DNA of 21,492 bases from Bacteroides sp. (lineage in GTDB: Bacteria > Bacteroidota > Bacteroidia > Bacteroidales > Bacteroidaceae): NCBI GenBank assembly GCA_030152865.1, contig JASLIW010000034.1, positions 1 to 21,492 on the forward strand. The letters run 5' to 3'. The notes beneath the pieces were generated by a model. That model was not told the origin of the DNA. It saw nothing but the letters and a program-made list of their open reading frames with translations, and did no database searches. The position numbers and the translations under genes are program-made. Of this stretch, positions 15,723 to 21,492 are shown one piece after another. Within the stretch, counting starts at the first letter, position 1; each line of letters begins with the position of its first letter.

Positions 15723-15746
15723 TGCTTTATTTATGAAATAAATGCA
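15723..15746. promoter_or_regulatory. Inverted repeat next to the distal rfbA promoter
   Basis: TTTATTT (15726-15732), ATG, AAATAAA (15736-15742) is perfect, and flanking TGC and GCA extend it with one unpaired T. It ends 8 nt before the -33 TTG, a typical place for an activator or repressor. Confidence 0.45.
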
Positions 15747-15754
15747 CTGCATAT

Positions 15755-15785
15755 TTGTTTGATAATCATAAACACGCTATATTTG
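15755..15785 (+). promoter_or_regulatory. Distal promoter, 350 nt upstream of rfbA
   Basis: TTG (15755-15757), 20 nt, TATATTTG (15778-15785): exact -7 consensus and spacing. The transcript would begin near 15792, well upstream of the next gene. Confidence 0.65.
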
Positions 15786-16054
15786 CATCGCTTTTGAAAT
15801 AGAAAGTGTGTCTATTTTAAAAACATTTGATTAGTATTTATTTTGTGTGTTATTTTTAGTTATGTATTGAGTGATATGTAGGTTCTGGTATCTATGAGTT
15901 CAAGCTCTGAATTTTTTCAGTTTTGACTCAGAAGTACCAACAACCAACTCACTCTTTTTTTATGCCTTTTTTTTAACACCTTATACCCTTCTTACGCGTT
16001 TCAGCGCTTACTCCATAATCTGTCAAATCTTCTGTAAAGAGTTAGAACCTAGCT

Positions 16055-16084
16055 TTGCATTCCTTAATTATTGAACTAACTTTG
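16055..16084 (+). promoter_or_regulatory. Proximal promoter of rfbA-rfbB
   Basis: TTG (16055-16057), 19 nt, TAACTTTG (16077-16084): exact match to TAnnTTTG. It gives a leader of about 45 nt to the rfbA ATG. Confidence 0.75.
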
Positions 16085-16135
16085 TGTTTTTATAGCCTAA
16101 GGTGCTATCTTTATTCGTTTAAACATACATAATAC

Positions 16136-17026
16136 ATGAAAGGAATTGTTCTGGCAGGAGGCTCTGGTACACGTTTATACCCTATCACTAAAGGGGTTAG
16201 TAAGCAATTACTTCCTGTCTTTGATAAACCCATGATTTATTACCCCTTATCCGTCTTAATGTTGGCGGGTATTCGTGAGGTACTACTGATTTCTACTCCT
16301 CAAGATTTGCCGAGTTTTCAGCGGCTACTGGGCGATGGATCAGATTATGGTATTCGGCTTTCGTATGCCGAACAGCCTTCACCCGATGGATTAGCTCAAG
16401 CTTTTTTGATAGGTGAGGAGTTCATCGGCTCTGATGATGTGTGTTTGGTACTGGGCGATAACTTGTTTTATGGTAGTTACTTTACGAAACACTTAGAGCT
16501 AGCTGTGCAGCGTTTGGCTCAGCATCAAGCTACTATTTTTGGTTATTGGGTGGATCATCCTCAGCGCTACGGCGTAGTAGAGTTTGATGCAGAGGGCAGG
16601 GCCCTGAGCATCGAGGAGAAACCCCAGGAACCCAAGTCAAACTATGCCGTAGTAGGGCTTTACTTCTACCCCAACGAAGTGGTACGTATTGCCAAAGCCG
16701 TGAAGCCATCGAGCCGTGGTGAACTAGAAATCACCGCTGTCAACCAAGCCTTTTTGGAGCGAGAACAGCTCAGTGTAGCTAAGCTAGGCAGAGGTTTTGC
16801 CTGGTTGGATACAGGTACGCACGATTCTCTTTCAGAGGCATCTACCTTTATTGAGGTAATAGAGAAAAGACAGGGCCTAAAAGTGGCTTGTCTGGAAGAA
16901 ATTGCCTTTCTAAAAGGTTGGATTTCAGTTGAAAAGCTGGTAAAGTTGGCAGAGCCTATGCGCAATAATCCCTATGGACAGTACCTCTTACGTTTGGCAG
17001 ACTCATATGTATCCAAGCAGAAATAA
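16136..17026 (+). CDS. rfbA: Glucose-1-phosphate thymidylyltransferase
   Basis: A 296-aa enzyme of usual length making dTDP-glucose from dTTP and glucose 1-phosphate, the first step of deoxysugar nucleotide synthesis, in the cytoplasm. Motifs: LAGGSGTRLYPIT (6-18, nucleotide-binding loop), PVFDKPMIYYPLS (27-39, with Lys31), LGDN (106-109, metal-binding Asp108), EEKP (160-163), GELEIT (195-200) and WLDTGTHDSL. The order is that of RmlA rather than of UDP- or ADP-glucose pyrophosphorylases. It starts 52 nt after a consensus promoter and is followed after 6 nt by rfbB, so the two are one operon. rfbC and rfbD, often in the same cluster, are absent here. Confidence 0.95.
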   Translation: MKGIVLAGGSGTRLYPITKGVSKQLLPVFDKPMIYYPLSVLMLAGIREVLLISTPQDLPSFQRLLGDGSDYGIRLSYAEQPSPDGLAQAFLIGEEFIGSDDVCLVLGDNLFYGSYFTKHLELAVQRLAQHQATIFGYWVDHPQRYGVVEFDAEGRALSIEEKPQEPKSNYAVVGLYFYPNEVVRIAKAVKPSSRGELEITAVNQAFLEREQLSVAKLGRGFAWLDTGTHDSLSEASTFIEVIEKRQGLKVACLEEIAFLKGWISVEKLVKLAEPMRNNPYGQYLLRLADSYVSKQK

Positions 17027-17032
17027 TAACAG

Positions 17033-18100
17033 ATGAAAGAATATAAAAGACACTTATTAATAACAGGTGGAGCTGGATTTATAGGCTCACACGTGCTGCG
17101 TTTATTTGTCAATAAATACCCTGATTATCAGATTATCAATCTGGATAAACTTACTTACTGTGGCAACTTGGCCAACCTCAAGGATGTAGAAGAGAAAGAA
17201 AACTACCACTTTGTGCGTGCAGATATCTGCGATTACGAGCGTATGCTCGAAATCTTTGCGGAGTTCCAAATAGATGGTGTGATTCACCTAGCTGCAGAGA
17301 GCCATGTGGACCGAAGTATCAAAGATCCCTTTGTCTTTGCTCGTACCAATGTGATGGGTACCTTGAGCCTGCTTCAGGCAGCCCGTGTAAGTTGGGACGG
17401 CGATTGGAACAACAAGCTCTTCTACCATGTCTCTACCGACGAGGTGTATGGCGCGCTGGAGTTTGATGATACGCTCTTTACCGAAACTACAGCCTACGAT
17501 CCGCATTCGCCTTACTCAGCCTCCAAGGCCAGTAGCGACCATTTTGTACGTGCTTACTACGACACCTATGGCATGCCCATAGTGATAAGTAACTGCTCCA
17601 ACAATTACGGTCCTTACCAGTTTCCAGAGAAACTAATACCTCTTTTTATCAATAATATTCGTCACGGCCAGCCCTTACCCGTCTATGGGAAAGGCTTAAA
17701 TGTGCGTGACTGGCTCTACGTAGAAGACCATGCCCGTGCCATCGACCTGGTGTTTCACCAAGGCAAGCTGCGTGATACCTACAACATTGGTGGTTTCAAT
17801 GAGTGGACTAATATTGACCTGATAAAAGTAATTATAGCTACAGTCGATAAGCAGCTGGGCAATGCTCCAGGCACAAGCGAAAAGCTAATTACTTATGTCA
17901 AAGACCGTGCAGGGCACGATTTGCGTTATGCCATCGACTCTACGAAAATAAAAAACGAGTTGGGCTGGGAGCCTAGCTTACAGTTTGAAGAGGGAATAGC
18001 CAAGACTGTGGCTTGGTATTTGGAAAATCAAGAATGGATGGACAACATTACCTCGGGTGCTTATAAGCAGTATTATGAGGAGATGTATGCGGGAAGATAA
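17033..18100 (+). CDS. rfbB: dTDP-glucose 4,6-dehydratase
   Basis: A 355-aa extended short-chain dehydrogenase of usual length. It has the NAD-binding TGGAGFIGSH (11-20), LAAESHVDRS (86-95), the active-site STDEVYG (134-140, with Thr135, Asp136 and Glu137) and the catalytic Tyr161-x3-Lys165 in SPYSASKAS. Later it has NCSNNYGPYQFPEKLIPL and LNVRDWLYVEDH, all hallmarks of RmlB. It turns dTDP-glucose into dTDP-4-keto-6-deoxyglucose using tightly bound NAD. It is the second gene of the rfbAB pair (6-nt gap). The product may go to dTDP-rhamnose if rfbC and rfbD lie elsewhere, or to another deoxysugar. A terminator follows 40 nt after the stop. Confidence 0.95.
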   Translation: MKEYKRHLLITGGAGFIGSHVLRLFVNKYPDYQIINLDKLTYCGNLANLKDVEEKENYHFVRADICDYERMLEIFAEFQIDGVIHLAAESHVDRSIKDPFVFARTNVMGTLSLLQAARVSWDGDWNNKLFYHVSTDEVYGALEFDDTLFTETTAYDPHSPYSASKASSDHFVRAYYDTYGMPIVISNCSNNYGPYQFPEKLIPLFINNIRHGQPLPVYGKGLNVRDWLYVEDHARAIDLVFHQGKLRDTYNIGGFNEWTNIDLIKVIIATVDKQLGNAPGTSEKLITYVKDRAGHDLRYAIDSTKIKNELGWEPSLQFEEGIAKTVAWYLENQEWMDNITSGAYKQYYEEMYAGR

Positions 18101-18140
18101 TAGAATGAAATTTGAGCTTTCTCACTATTGGAAGTTTAAT

Positions 18141-18170
18141 AAAAAAGGATATGCTAGCACATCCTTTTTT
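18141..18170. terminator. Bidirectional terminator between rfbB and the outer-membrane protein gene
   Basis: AAAAAAGGAT with ATCCTTTTTT and an inner TGC/GCA, with A-rich and T-rich sides. The single A-C mismatch in the + RNA becomes a G-U pair in the minus RNA, so it is best suited to the minus gene ending at 18189 but should serve both. Confidence 0.85.
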
Positions 18171-18188
18171 ATCGAGATAATCATTTAA

Positions 18189-18659
18189 TTAAAATACATA
18201 TCTCAAGCTAAGTGCAAACCCTGCATACCAATAGTCGTTGTAGCTGTTGGTAAAGTTTACGGCTGGTTTCCAGTCAAGACCTAGCGTCAAAGGAACAGTA
18301 GGGAAGATGTACTCAAGACCTAAGATACCATCAATACCTACTAAGAATGAATTGCTGTAATCATGCTTGTCCTTATGGATAGCACCTAAGTGAGCACCTG
18401 CACCAAAGTACCAGTAAAGGTTGTTTACTTGGTGGATGGGCTGTTGCCATTCATACAAACCTGTAAGTTGAAAATACTTAGGAGAGAAACTTAATAAGCC
18501 CTCTACAGCATTTTGAGAGTTTAAGAAGTGTTTTACAGTCAGACCACTGTCAAAACCTAGTCTGGCACCAATGCCAGTAGACATGTTTTGAGCTTGTGAT
18601 GCTGTGCCAAAACCGATTAAAAGAACTAAACCTAATACAATTCGTTTCAAATTTTTCAT
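18189..18659 (-). CDS. Small outer-membrane beta-barrel protein
   Basis: Counted from the ATG at 18659 it has 156 aa; the longer reading from 18677 adds a polar stretch before the signal. The signal peptide runs to about TASQAQ (residues 19-24). The rest is alternating strands with Gly and aromatics: STGIGARLGFDSGLTVKHF, LYWYFGAGAHLGAIH, FLVGIDGILGLEYIF and WYAGFALSLRYVF. The last residue is Phe after a hydrophobic-aromatic strand, the expected signal for the outer-membrane assembly machinery. The size predicts a barrel of about eight strands. It lacks a lipobox. Function is not apparent; similar Bacteroidetes proteins are common and unassigned. It is a single gene, convergent with rfbB. Confidence 0.78.
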   Translation of the reverse strand: MKNLKRIVLGLVLLIGFGTASQAQNMSTGIGARLGFDSGLTVKHFLNSQNAVEGLLSFSPKYFQLTGLYEWQQPIHQVNNLYWYFGAGAHLGAIHKDKHDYSNSFLVGIDGILGLEYIFPTVPLTLGLDWKPAVNFTNSYNDYWYAGFALSLRYVF

Positions 18660-18901
18660 AATTCTATTTTTATACATTACTAAACGTTGATAAATCCAAG
18701 CTATCAGCTATCCACTGGCTAATAGGTGGAGTAAGCCTTAGGTTGAAAAATCGAGTAAAAATACAAATAAAAATAGATAGTATAGAAAAAACCAGGGCTA
18801 TTTTATAGAACACCCCTGAAAATCAGGCCATAGAAGCTTGTAGCCTAGTGCTTGTACAGTATGAGCTATAGCTTAAAAAACTTGCAAAGGAGTAGAAAAA
18901 G

Positions 18902-18929
18902 GACTATTTTATATCTTATAAAATCAGTC
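18902..18929. promoter_or_regulatory. Palindrome immediately upstream of the second GIY-YIG-like gene
   Basis: ATTTTATA (18906-18913), TCT, TATAAAAT (18917-18924) is a perfect 8-bp inverted repeat; GACT (18902-18905) and AGTC (18926-18929) extend it to 12 bp with a single unpaired C. It ends 7 nt before the ATG at 18937, so it could act as an operator or cover the start in RNA. Confidence 0.6.
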
Positions 18930-18936
18930 GAAATTT

Positions 18937-19296
18937 ATGATAAAACTAAATGGTCAACTTAGAGTAACAGGTGAGTCTGGGAGACATTATTTTTTTAATC
19001 TACACTTCTTTCACCCAGCTCACAAGCCTCATATAGAAGATAAACAAGGGATATATATATTCATCAAAAAGAAGAATAGTGGAAAGTATGATACGATATA
19101 TGCTGCTCAAACTACTAATTTAGCACGTCGCATCAATCAGCTCAACCGTGGAAACTGTATTTTTAATAAAAAACCAAACCGAGTGTGTATCTTGGCTGAA
19201 TCGTCTAAGGAGCTAAGAATCTCTATTTTAGAAGATATACTAGCAAACCCCAAGTACGAATTTAGATACAATGAATTGCTAGCCGACATACTCTAA
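18937..19296 (+). CDS. GIY-YIG-like protein, diverged (paralogue B)
   Basis: A 119-aa protein, paralogue of 8059-8430. It has LRVTGESGRHYFF (8-20), then GIYIFIKKKNSGKYDTIYAAQTTNLARRINQL (38-69). The first GIY motif is intact. The YIG-x-T position is YAAQT. The Arg expected on the helix after NLA is present (NLARRI). The late catalytic Glu position is Leu-Glu-Asp (SILEDIL), followed by ANPKYEF and an Asn. So B keeps Arg and Glu that A has lost, but lacks the usual Gly of YIG. From memory a Bacteroidetes family with an SG-x2-Y-x-F front and GIY-x-F core exists in orphan form. Possible roles: a weak or inactive nuclease, or a DNA-binding regulator. It is a single gene; no terminator is obvious in the 32 nt before the convergent gene. 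Confidence 0.72.
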   Translation: MIKLNGQLRVTGESGRHYFFNLHFFHPAHKPHIEDKQGIYIFIKKKNSGKYDTIYAAQTTNLARRINQLNRGNCIFNKKPNRVCILAESSKELRISILEDILANPKYEFRYNELLADIL

Positions 19297-19328
19297 AGCA
19301 GGCATCCGCTTTTTTGTATCGCCTGATC

Positions 19329-19697
19329 TTACTCATGCTGGGAGAGTGAGCGGCTGTTCAGTTGCCTTAGATTGCAGGAGATATTAGCAAGAACATTAGC
19401 TACAGCCCAGATTAAGACCCCTAAGCAGAGAATACCTATAGCTGCAAAGAGCGCAATGAAAACTTGTCTGCCACCGTGATGAGCCAGAAACAAAAATGTA
19501 GCTATAGATCCCACCACACTTAGCATCAAGAAAATGCGTGAAAACATCCGAAGAATACCATCAGCCTTTTCTAAGTCGCGTAAGTCGGGCGATAAATCTT
19601 GGGGTTCAATTAGGATCTTAGCATGAGTCGGGCCACAGTTTGGGCAGTTCTTATGCGTTTTTTCATCATAGGTTTGATTACACTTTAAGCACTTCAT
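19329..19697 (-). CDS. Zinc-ribbon membrane protein
   Basis: A 122-aa protein with an N-terminal zinc ribbon (Cys3-x2-Cys6 and Cys18-x2-Cys21, in KCLKCNQTYD and NCPNCG), a linker with LSPDLRDLEKADGILRM, and two membrane helices at about 52-73 (IFLMLSVVGSIATFLFLA) and 79-100 (FIALFAAIGILCLGVLIWAV). A polar tail follows (ISCNLRQLNSRSLSQHE). Zinc-ribbon plus membrane proteins of this kind are common and mostly uncharacterised; the ribbon should face the cytoplasm. It lies 99 nt downstream, in its own direction, of the leftward terminator at 19797-19824 and is therefore insulated from any transcript on that side. Its stop lies 32 nt from that of paralogue B, convergent. Confidence 0.72.
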   Translation of the reverse strand: MKCLKCNQTYDEKTHKNCPNCGPTHAKILIEPQDLSPDLRDLEKADGILRMFSRIFLMLSVVGSIATFLFLAHHGGRQVFIALFAAIGILCLGVLIWAVANVLANISCNLRQLNSRSLSQHE

Positions 19698-20193
19698 AAG
19701 ATTAGATATTGAGATTAACTGTCCAAAACAAGATAGAGAAACTTGCTAACACTTCCAATCAAGTATTCTAGTTTTTCTTCTGCACACCAAAGACAAAGGA
19801 GCCTGCCTAGAAAGACAGACTCCTCATACCTTAATAATACGTAGATTAGGAACGAAAATTAGTTATTAAAAGTCCGCATCCTTTCAGATACAAGACCATA
19901 GGCTAAGATACGCATTTTACGAATCACTGCGCTCGATTGGGCACACTAGAAGCTTGTATTTTTGATTTTTTAGTTCCAAGCCGCTCTTACGCCTCCTTTT
20001 TTAATAGTTCAGCAGTAGAGTGTAAAAGGAAGTAAATGAATGTTTGCTACCCATGCTGTGCGTCACGATAATGTAAAATTAGCACTTAAGAGCTCCACCT
20101 ATAGCCTATAGGAGTGAATAAATCGTTTTTTAGGCTGCTTTTTTACAGATAATATGCTCACAATTTGAAAAGCTTTTATACATTTATACCAGT
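19698..20193. other. Gene-free stretch with structural signals
   Basis: No plausible coding frame. It contains the leftward terminator-like hairpin at 19797-19824 and a near-perfect palindrome CCTATAG C CTATAGG at 20098-20112. GGAACGAAA occurs at 19849 and again at 20250. Otherwise AT-rich and unremarkable. Confidence 0.55.
19797..19824 (-). terminator. Orphan leftward intrinsic terminator
   Basis: AGGAGCCTGCCT and AGACAGACTCCT pair with two C-A mismatches in the + RNA but with two U-G wobbles, hence a full 12-bp stem, in the minus RNA. The minus strand continues TTTGTCTTTGG, a weak U-rich tail. It should end a leftward transcript from the region to its right, where no minus-strand gene is visible, or act as a leader attenuator of the gene at 19697. 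Confidence 0.5.
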
Positions 20194-20235
20194 AATAACT
20201 AAAAAGCAAGTATCGCTTGCTTAGCAATAGTTATT
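20194..20235. repeat. Long two-part hairpin upstream of the 56-aa gene
   Basis: AATAACTA (20194-20201) with TAGTTATT (20228-20235) and AAGCAAG (20204-20210) with CTTGCTT (20216-20222) form two perfect stems stacked around a small internal loop (AA versus AGCAA) and a TATCG tip. No T run follows on either side, so it does not look like a terminator. It ends 64 nt before the ATG at 20300. Confidence 0.6.
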
Positions 20236-20299
20236 CTAAGTAAAATAAAGGAACGAAATAATTATTAAGTATTTGAGATTAGATTTAAAACCTAGTATT

Positions 20300-20470
20300 A
20301 TGGCTAAGTTGAAACCTATTAAATCGGCTAAAGAGTACAAAGAAGCGTGTAAGAAACGTGCTAAATTGGAAAAGTTAATTGCAAAAGAGACATCAGAAAA
20401 GTCTAAAGTTCGTTTGGAATACGAGGAGTTGGATGAGCTTATCACCGACTATGAGACCAGCGAAATGTGA
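20300..20470 (+). CDS. 56-aa protein resembling the N-terminal part of HigA-type antitoxins
   Basis: Start at ATG 20300 (MAKLKPIKSAKEYKEA). A TTG nine codons earlier is less likely. The protein is one or two helices, basic at first (KEYKEACKKRAKLEKLIAKE) and acidic at the end (EELDELITDYETSEM). The pattern LKPI-K-x5-Y-x-A near the start and ELDELITDYE near the end matches what I recall of the N-terminal region of HigA antitoxins of the COG5499 type (KPI-x-T-x2-D-Y-x2-A ... D-x-L-x2-L-x2-L-x-E-x-Y-E). In those a helix-turn-helix follows; here the frame stops instead. No toxin gene lies next to it. So it is either a truncated relict or a stand-alone small protein. The hairpin upstream and the terminator-like stem downstream support a real transcript. 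Confidence 0.55.
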   Translation: MAKLKPIKSAKEYKEACKKRAKLEKLIAKETSEKSKVRLEYEELDELITDYETSEM

Positions 20471-20572
20471 GCAAAACTGACGACAGAGAGAACTTATGAA
20501 TAGTTTTAATATAAAGCCTTTGCCTATCGAGATGGAATTTTAGTAGAATAACACAATACTTATTTTAGAATC

Positions 20573-20612
20573 AAGCCCAAAACCACACGATATTTGTGTA
20601 GTTTTGGGCTTT
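20573..20612 (+). terminator. Hairpin terminator after the 56-aa gene
   Basis: AAGCCCAAAACCACAC (20573-20588) pairs with GTGTAGTTTTGGGCTT (20596-20611) with one mismatch and a 7-nt loop. The T tail is weak (TTTGT), so termination may be partial. Confidence 0.7.
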
Positions 20613-20652
20613 GTATTGAACCTGTTTCCACCTTTTAAAGCCTATTTGAATC

Positions 20653-21492
20653 GTGAAAAGTAAAAAAACACCTATTGCAGCAGTCTTTAACTATGGTCCT
20701 CATTATCGCCAAGCGATTTATCAAAAGATGGGGGAAGAACTAGCTATTGACTTCTTTCTCGGTGATCGACTCCAGACAAAGATCAAGCCCCTAGATACAG
20801 AGCAGCTTCCAGGTTTTAAATCTTGGCTTCGCAACCATTGGTTTCGAGGGTATTATTGGCAGCAGGGCATCCTAGCTCACTTCTTCTCCTACCGCACCTT
20901 CATACTTACAGGCGAAATAAAAAACCTCAGCTCTTGGGTTTTGCTCCTTCTCTCCAAGCTATTTGCTAAGCGCATCGCCCTGTGGACTCATGGCTGGTAT
21001 GAGTCGGGAGGAACATGGAATAAGAGGGTACAGCAGCTTTACTTTAGGGCTGCCGATCTTATTTTTACTTACAGTGAGCGAGATCGCTCACTCTTGATAG
21101 CCCAGGGCATCAAAGCAGATAAAGTGCACTGCATCTACAACTCCTTAGCCTATGAAGAACAGTTGGCTGTTCGTTCCAAACTCTCAAGAACAACAATATA
21201 TACTGATTACTTTAAAAATAACTACCCTGTCTTACTCTTTATTGGCCGCCTGGAACCCAATAAAAAAATCGACCAACTATTGTACTTGCTTGACCAACTC
21301 AATAAGCAGAAATGCTATGCAAACCTAGTTCTTATTGGAGGTGGAAGTGAGGCAGCAGAGCTGCATCAGCTAAGCCATCGGCTCAAACTTGGTTCGCAAG
21401 TGTGGTTCTATGGGCCCAGCTATCAAGAACAAGAGATCGGTGAATTACTTTATAACGCTGATCTCTGTGTTTCGCCAGGCAATGTCGGGCTG
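20653..21492 (+). CDS. GT4-family glycosyltransferase (partial, C-terminus off window)
   Basis: The frame is open for 280 codons from the GTG at 20653 to the right edge. The only in-frame codon between an upstream stop (20647) and this GTG is ATC, so GTG is the start. Features: an N-terminal strand with AAVFNYGPHYRQAIYQKM, a middle strand with ALWTHGWYESGG, YFRAADLIFTYSERDRSLLIAQGI (about 125-148, the acceptor-domain end), VHCIYNSL, then the donor-domain start VLLFIGRLEPNKKIDQLLYLL (about 194-214), LVLIGGGSE, and ADLCVSPGNVGL at the edge, where the catalytic Glu region should begin. This is the two-domain GT-B layout of GT4 enzymes used for LPS, capsule or exopolysaccharide. Donor and acceptor cannot be told. 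With rfbAB 2.5 kb upstream it may be part of a surface glycan locus continuing to the right. Confidence 0.85.
   Translation, partial: MKSKKTPIAAVFNYGPHYRQAIYQKMGEELAIDFFLGDRLQTKIKPLDTEQLPGFKSWLRNHWFRGYYWQQGILAHFFSYRTFILTGEIKNLSSWVLLLLSKLFAKRIALWTHGWYESGGTWNKRVQQLYFRAADLIFTYSERDRSLLIAQGIKADKVHCIYNSLAYEEQLAVRSKLSRTTIYTDYFKNNYPVLLFIGRLEPNKKIDQLLYLLDQLNKQKCYANLVLIGGGSEAAELHQLSHRLKLGSQVWFYGPSYQEQEIGELLYNADLCVSPGNVGL

Larger units (their letters stand above)
15555..16054. other. Long AT-rich intergenic stretch before rfbA
   Basis: No open frame here looks coding. It contains an inverted repeat at 15726-15742, a full promoter at 15755-15785 and T-rich DNA at 15950-15975. It may be a long leader of rfbA or may encode a small RNA. 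Confidence 0.6.

Noticed and set aside
20236..20445. 69-codon minus-strand frame opposite the 56-aa gene, as a source for the leftward terminator
   Set aside because: It is the shadow of the + strand gene and looks like antisense of a Lys/Glu-rich protein.
20496..20543. 15-codon frame (ending KPLPIEMEF) after the 56-aa gene, as a possible remnant of the second half of a HigA antitoxin
   Set aside because: Too short, and the resemblance is to a few residues only.
1..21492. Search for tRNA, rRNA, CRISPR arrays, transposases, integrases and attachment sites
   Set aside because: None seen by eye on either strand; a covariance-model scan would be needed for small structured RNAs.

Overview
The window looks like chromosomal DNA of a Bacteroidales bacterium, most probably Porphyromonas-like. 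The reasons are a type V (FimA/Mfa) fimbrial operon, PCMD and GH123 surface lipoproteins, Bacteroidetes-type promoters (TTG, 19-20 nt, TAnnTTTG) and starts without clear Shine-Dalgarno sequences. Base composition looks AT-rich, with GC in the low forties by eye. The genus is an inference. I saw no rRNA, tRNA, CRISPR array, insertion sequence or phage gene.

Layout. (1) 1-5500, minus strand: a fimbrial operon with a strong promoter at 5466-5496. Its order is major fimbrillin (5315-4224), FimB/Mfa2-like anchor (4161-3277), a second small fimbrial lipoprotein (3266-2328), and a large DUF4906-type protein (from 2316) that runs off the left edge. A perfect hairpin sits just after the major subunit gene. 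(2) 5876-8430: a small four-cysteine protein, a convergent PCMD-type lipoprotein, a one-helix membrane protein and the first of two GIY-YIG-like paralogues (8059). (3) 8508-13821: a GH123-type secreted glycosidase, a 456-aa protein I do not recognise, aquaporin aqpZ and a 184-aa unknown protein. (4) 14067-15491: two small membrane proteins convergent on one terminator, then a PlsC acyltransferase. (5) 15555-18100: a long leader with two good promoters, then rfbA-rfbB (dTDP-glucose to dTDP-4-keto-6-deoxyglucose). (6) 18189-19697: a small outer-membrane barrel, the second GIY-YIG-like paralogue (18937) and a zinc-ribbon membrane protein. (7) 19698-20652: a largely gene-free stretch with strong hairpins and a 56-aa protein resembling the N-terminus of HigA antitoxins. 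(8) 20653-21492: the start of a GT4 glycosyltransferase, cut by the right edge.

The genes work together mainly in two units. The fimbrial operon encodes subunits that should cross both membranes as lipoproteins; only some carry a plausible Arg processing site. The rfbAB pair feeds nucleotide-sugar synthesis, and the GT4 gene 2.5 kb away could use such sugars. Most other genes are single units bounded by clear intrinsic terminators.

Most worth a second look: the two diverged GIY-YIG-like paralogues, one lacking the usual catalytic Arg and Glu, each with a palindrome directly before its start codon; the hairpin and upstream inverted repeat in the fimbrial operon; and an orphan leftward terminator plus a large hairpin in the gene-poor stretch at 19.7-20.3 kb.
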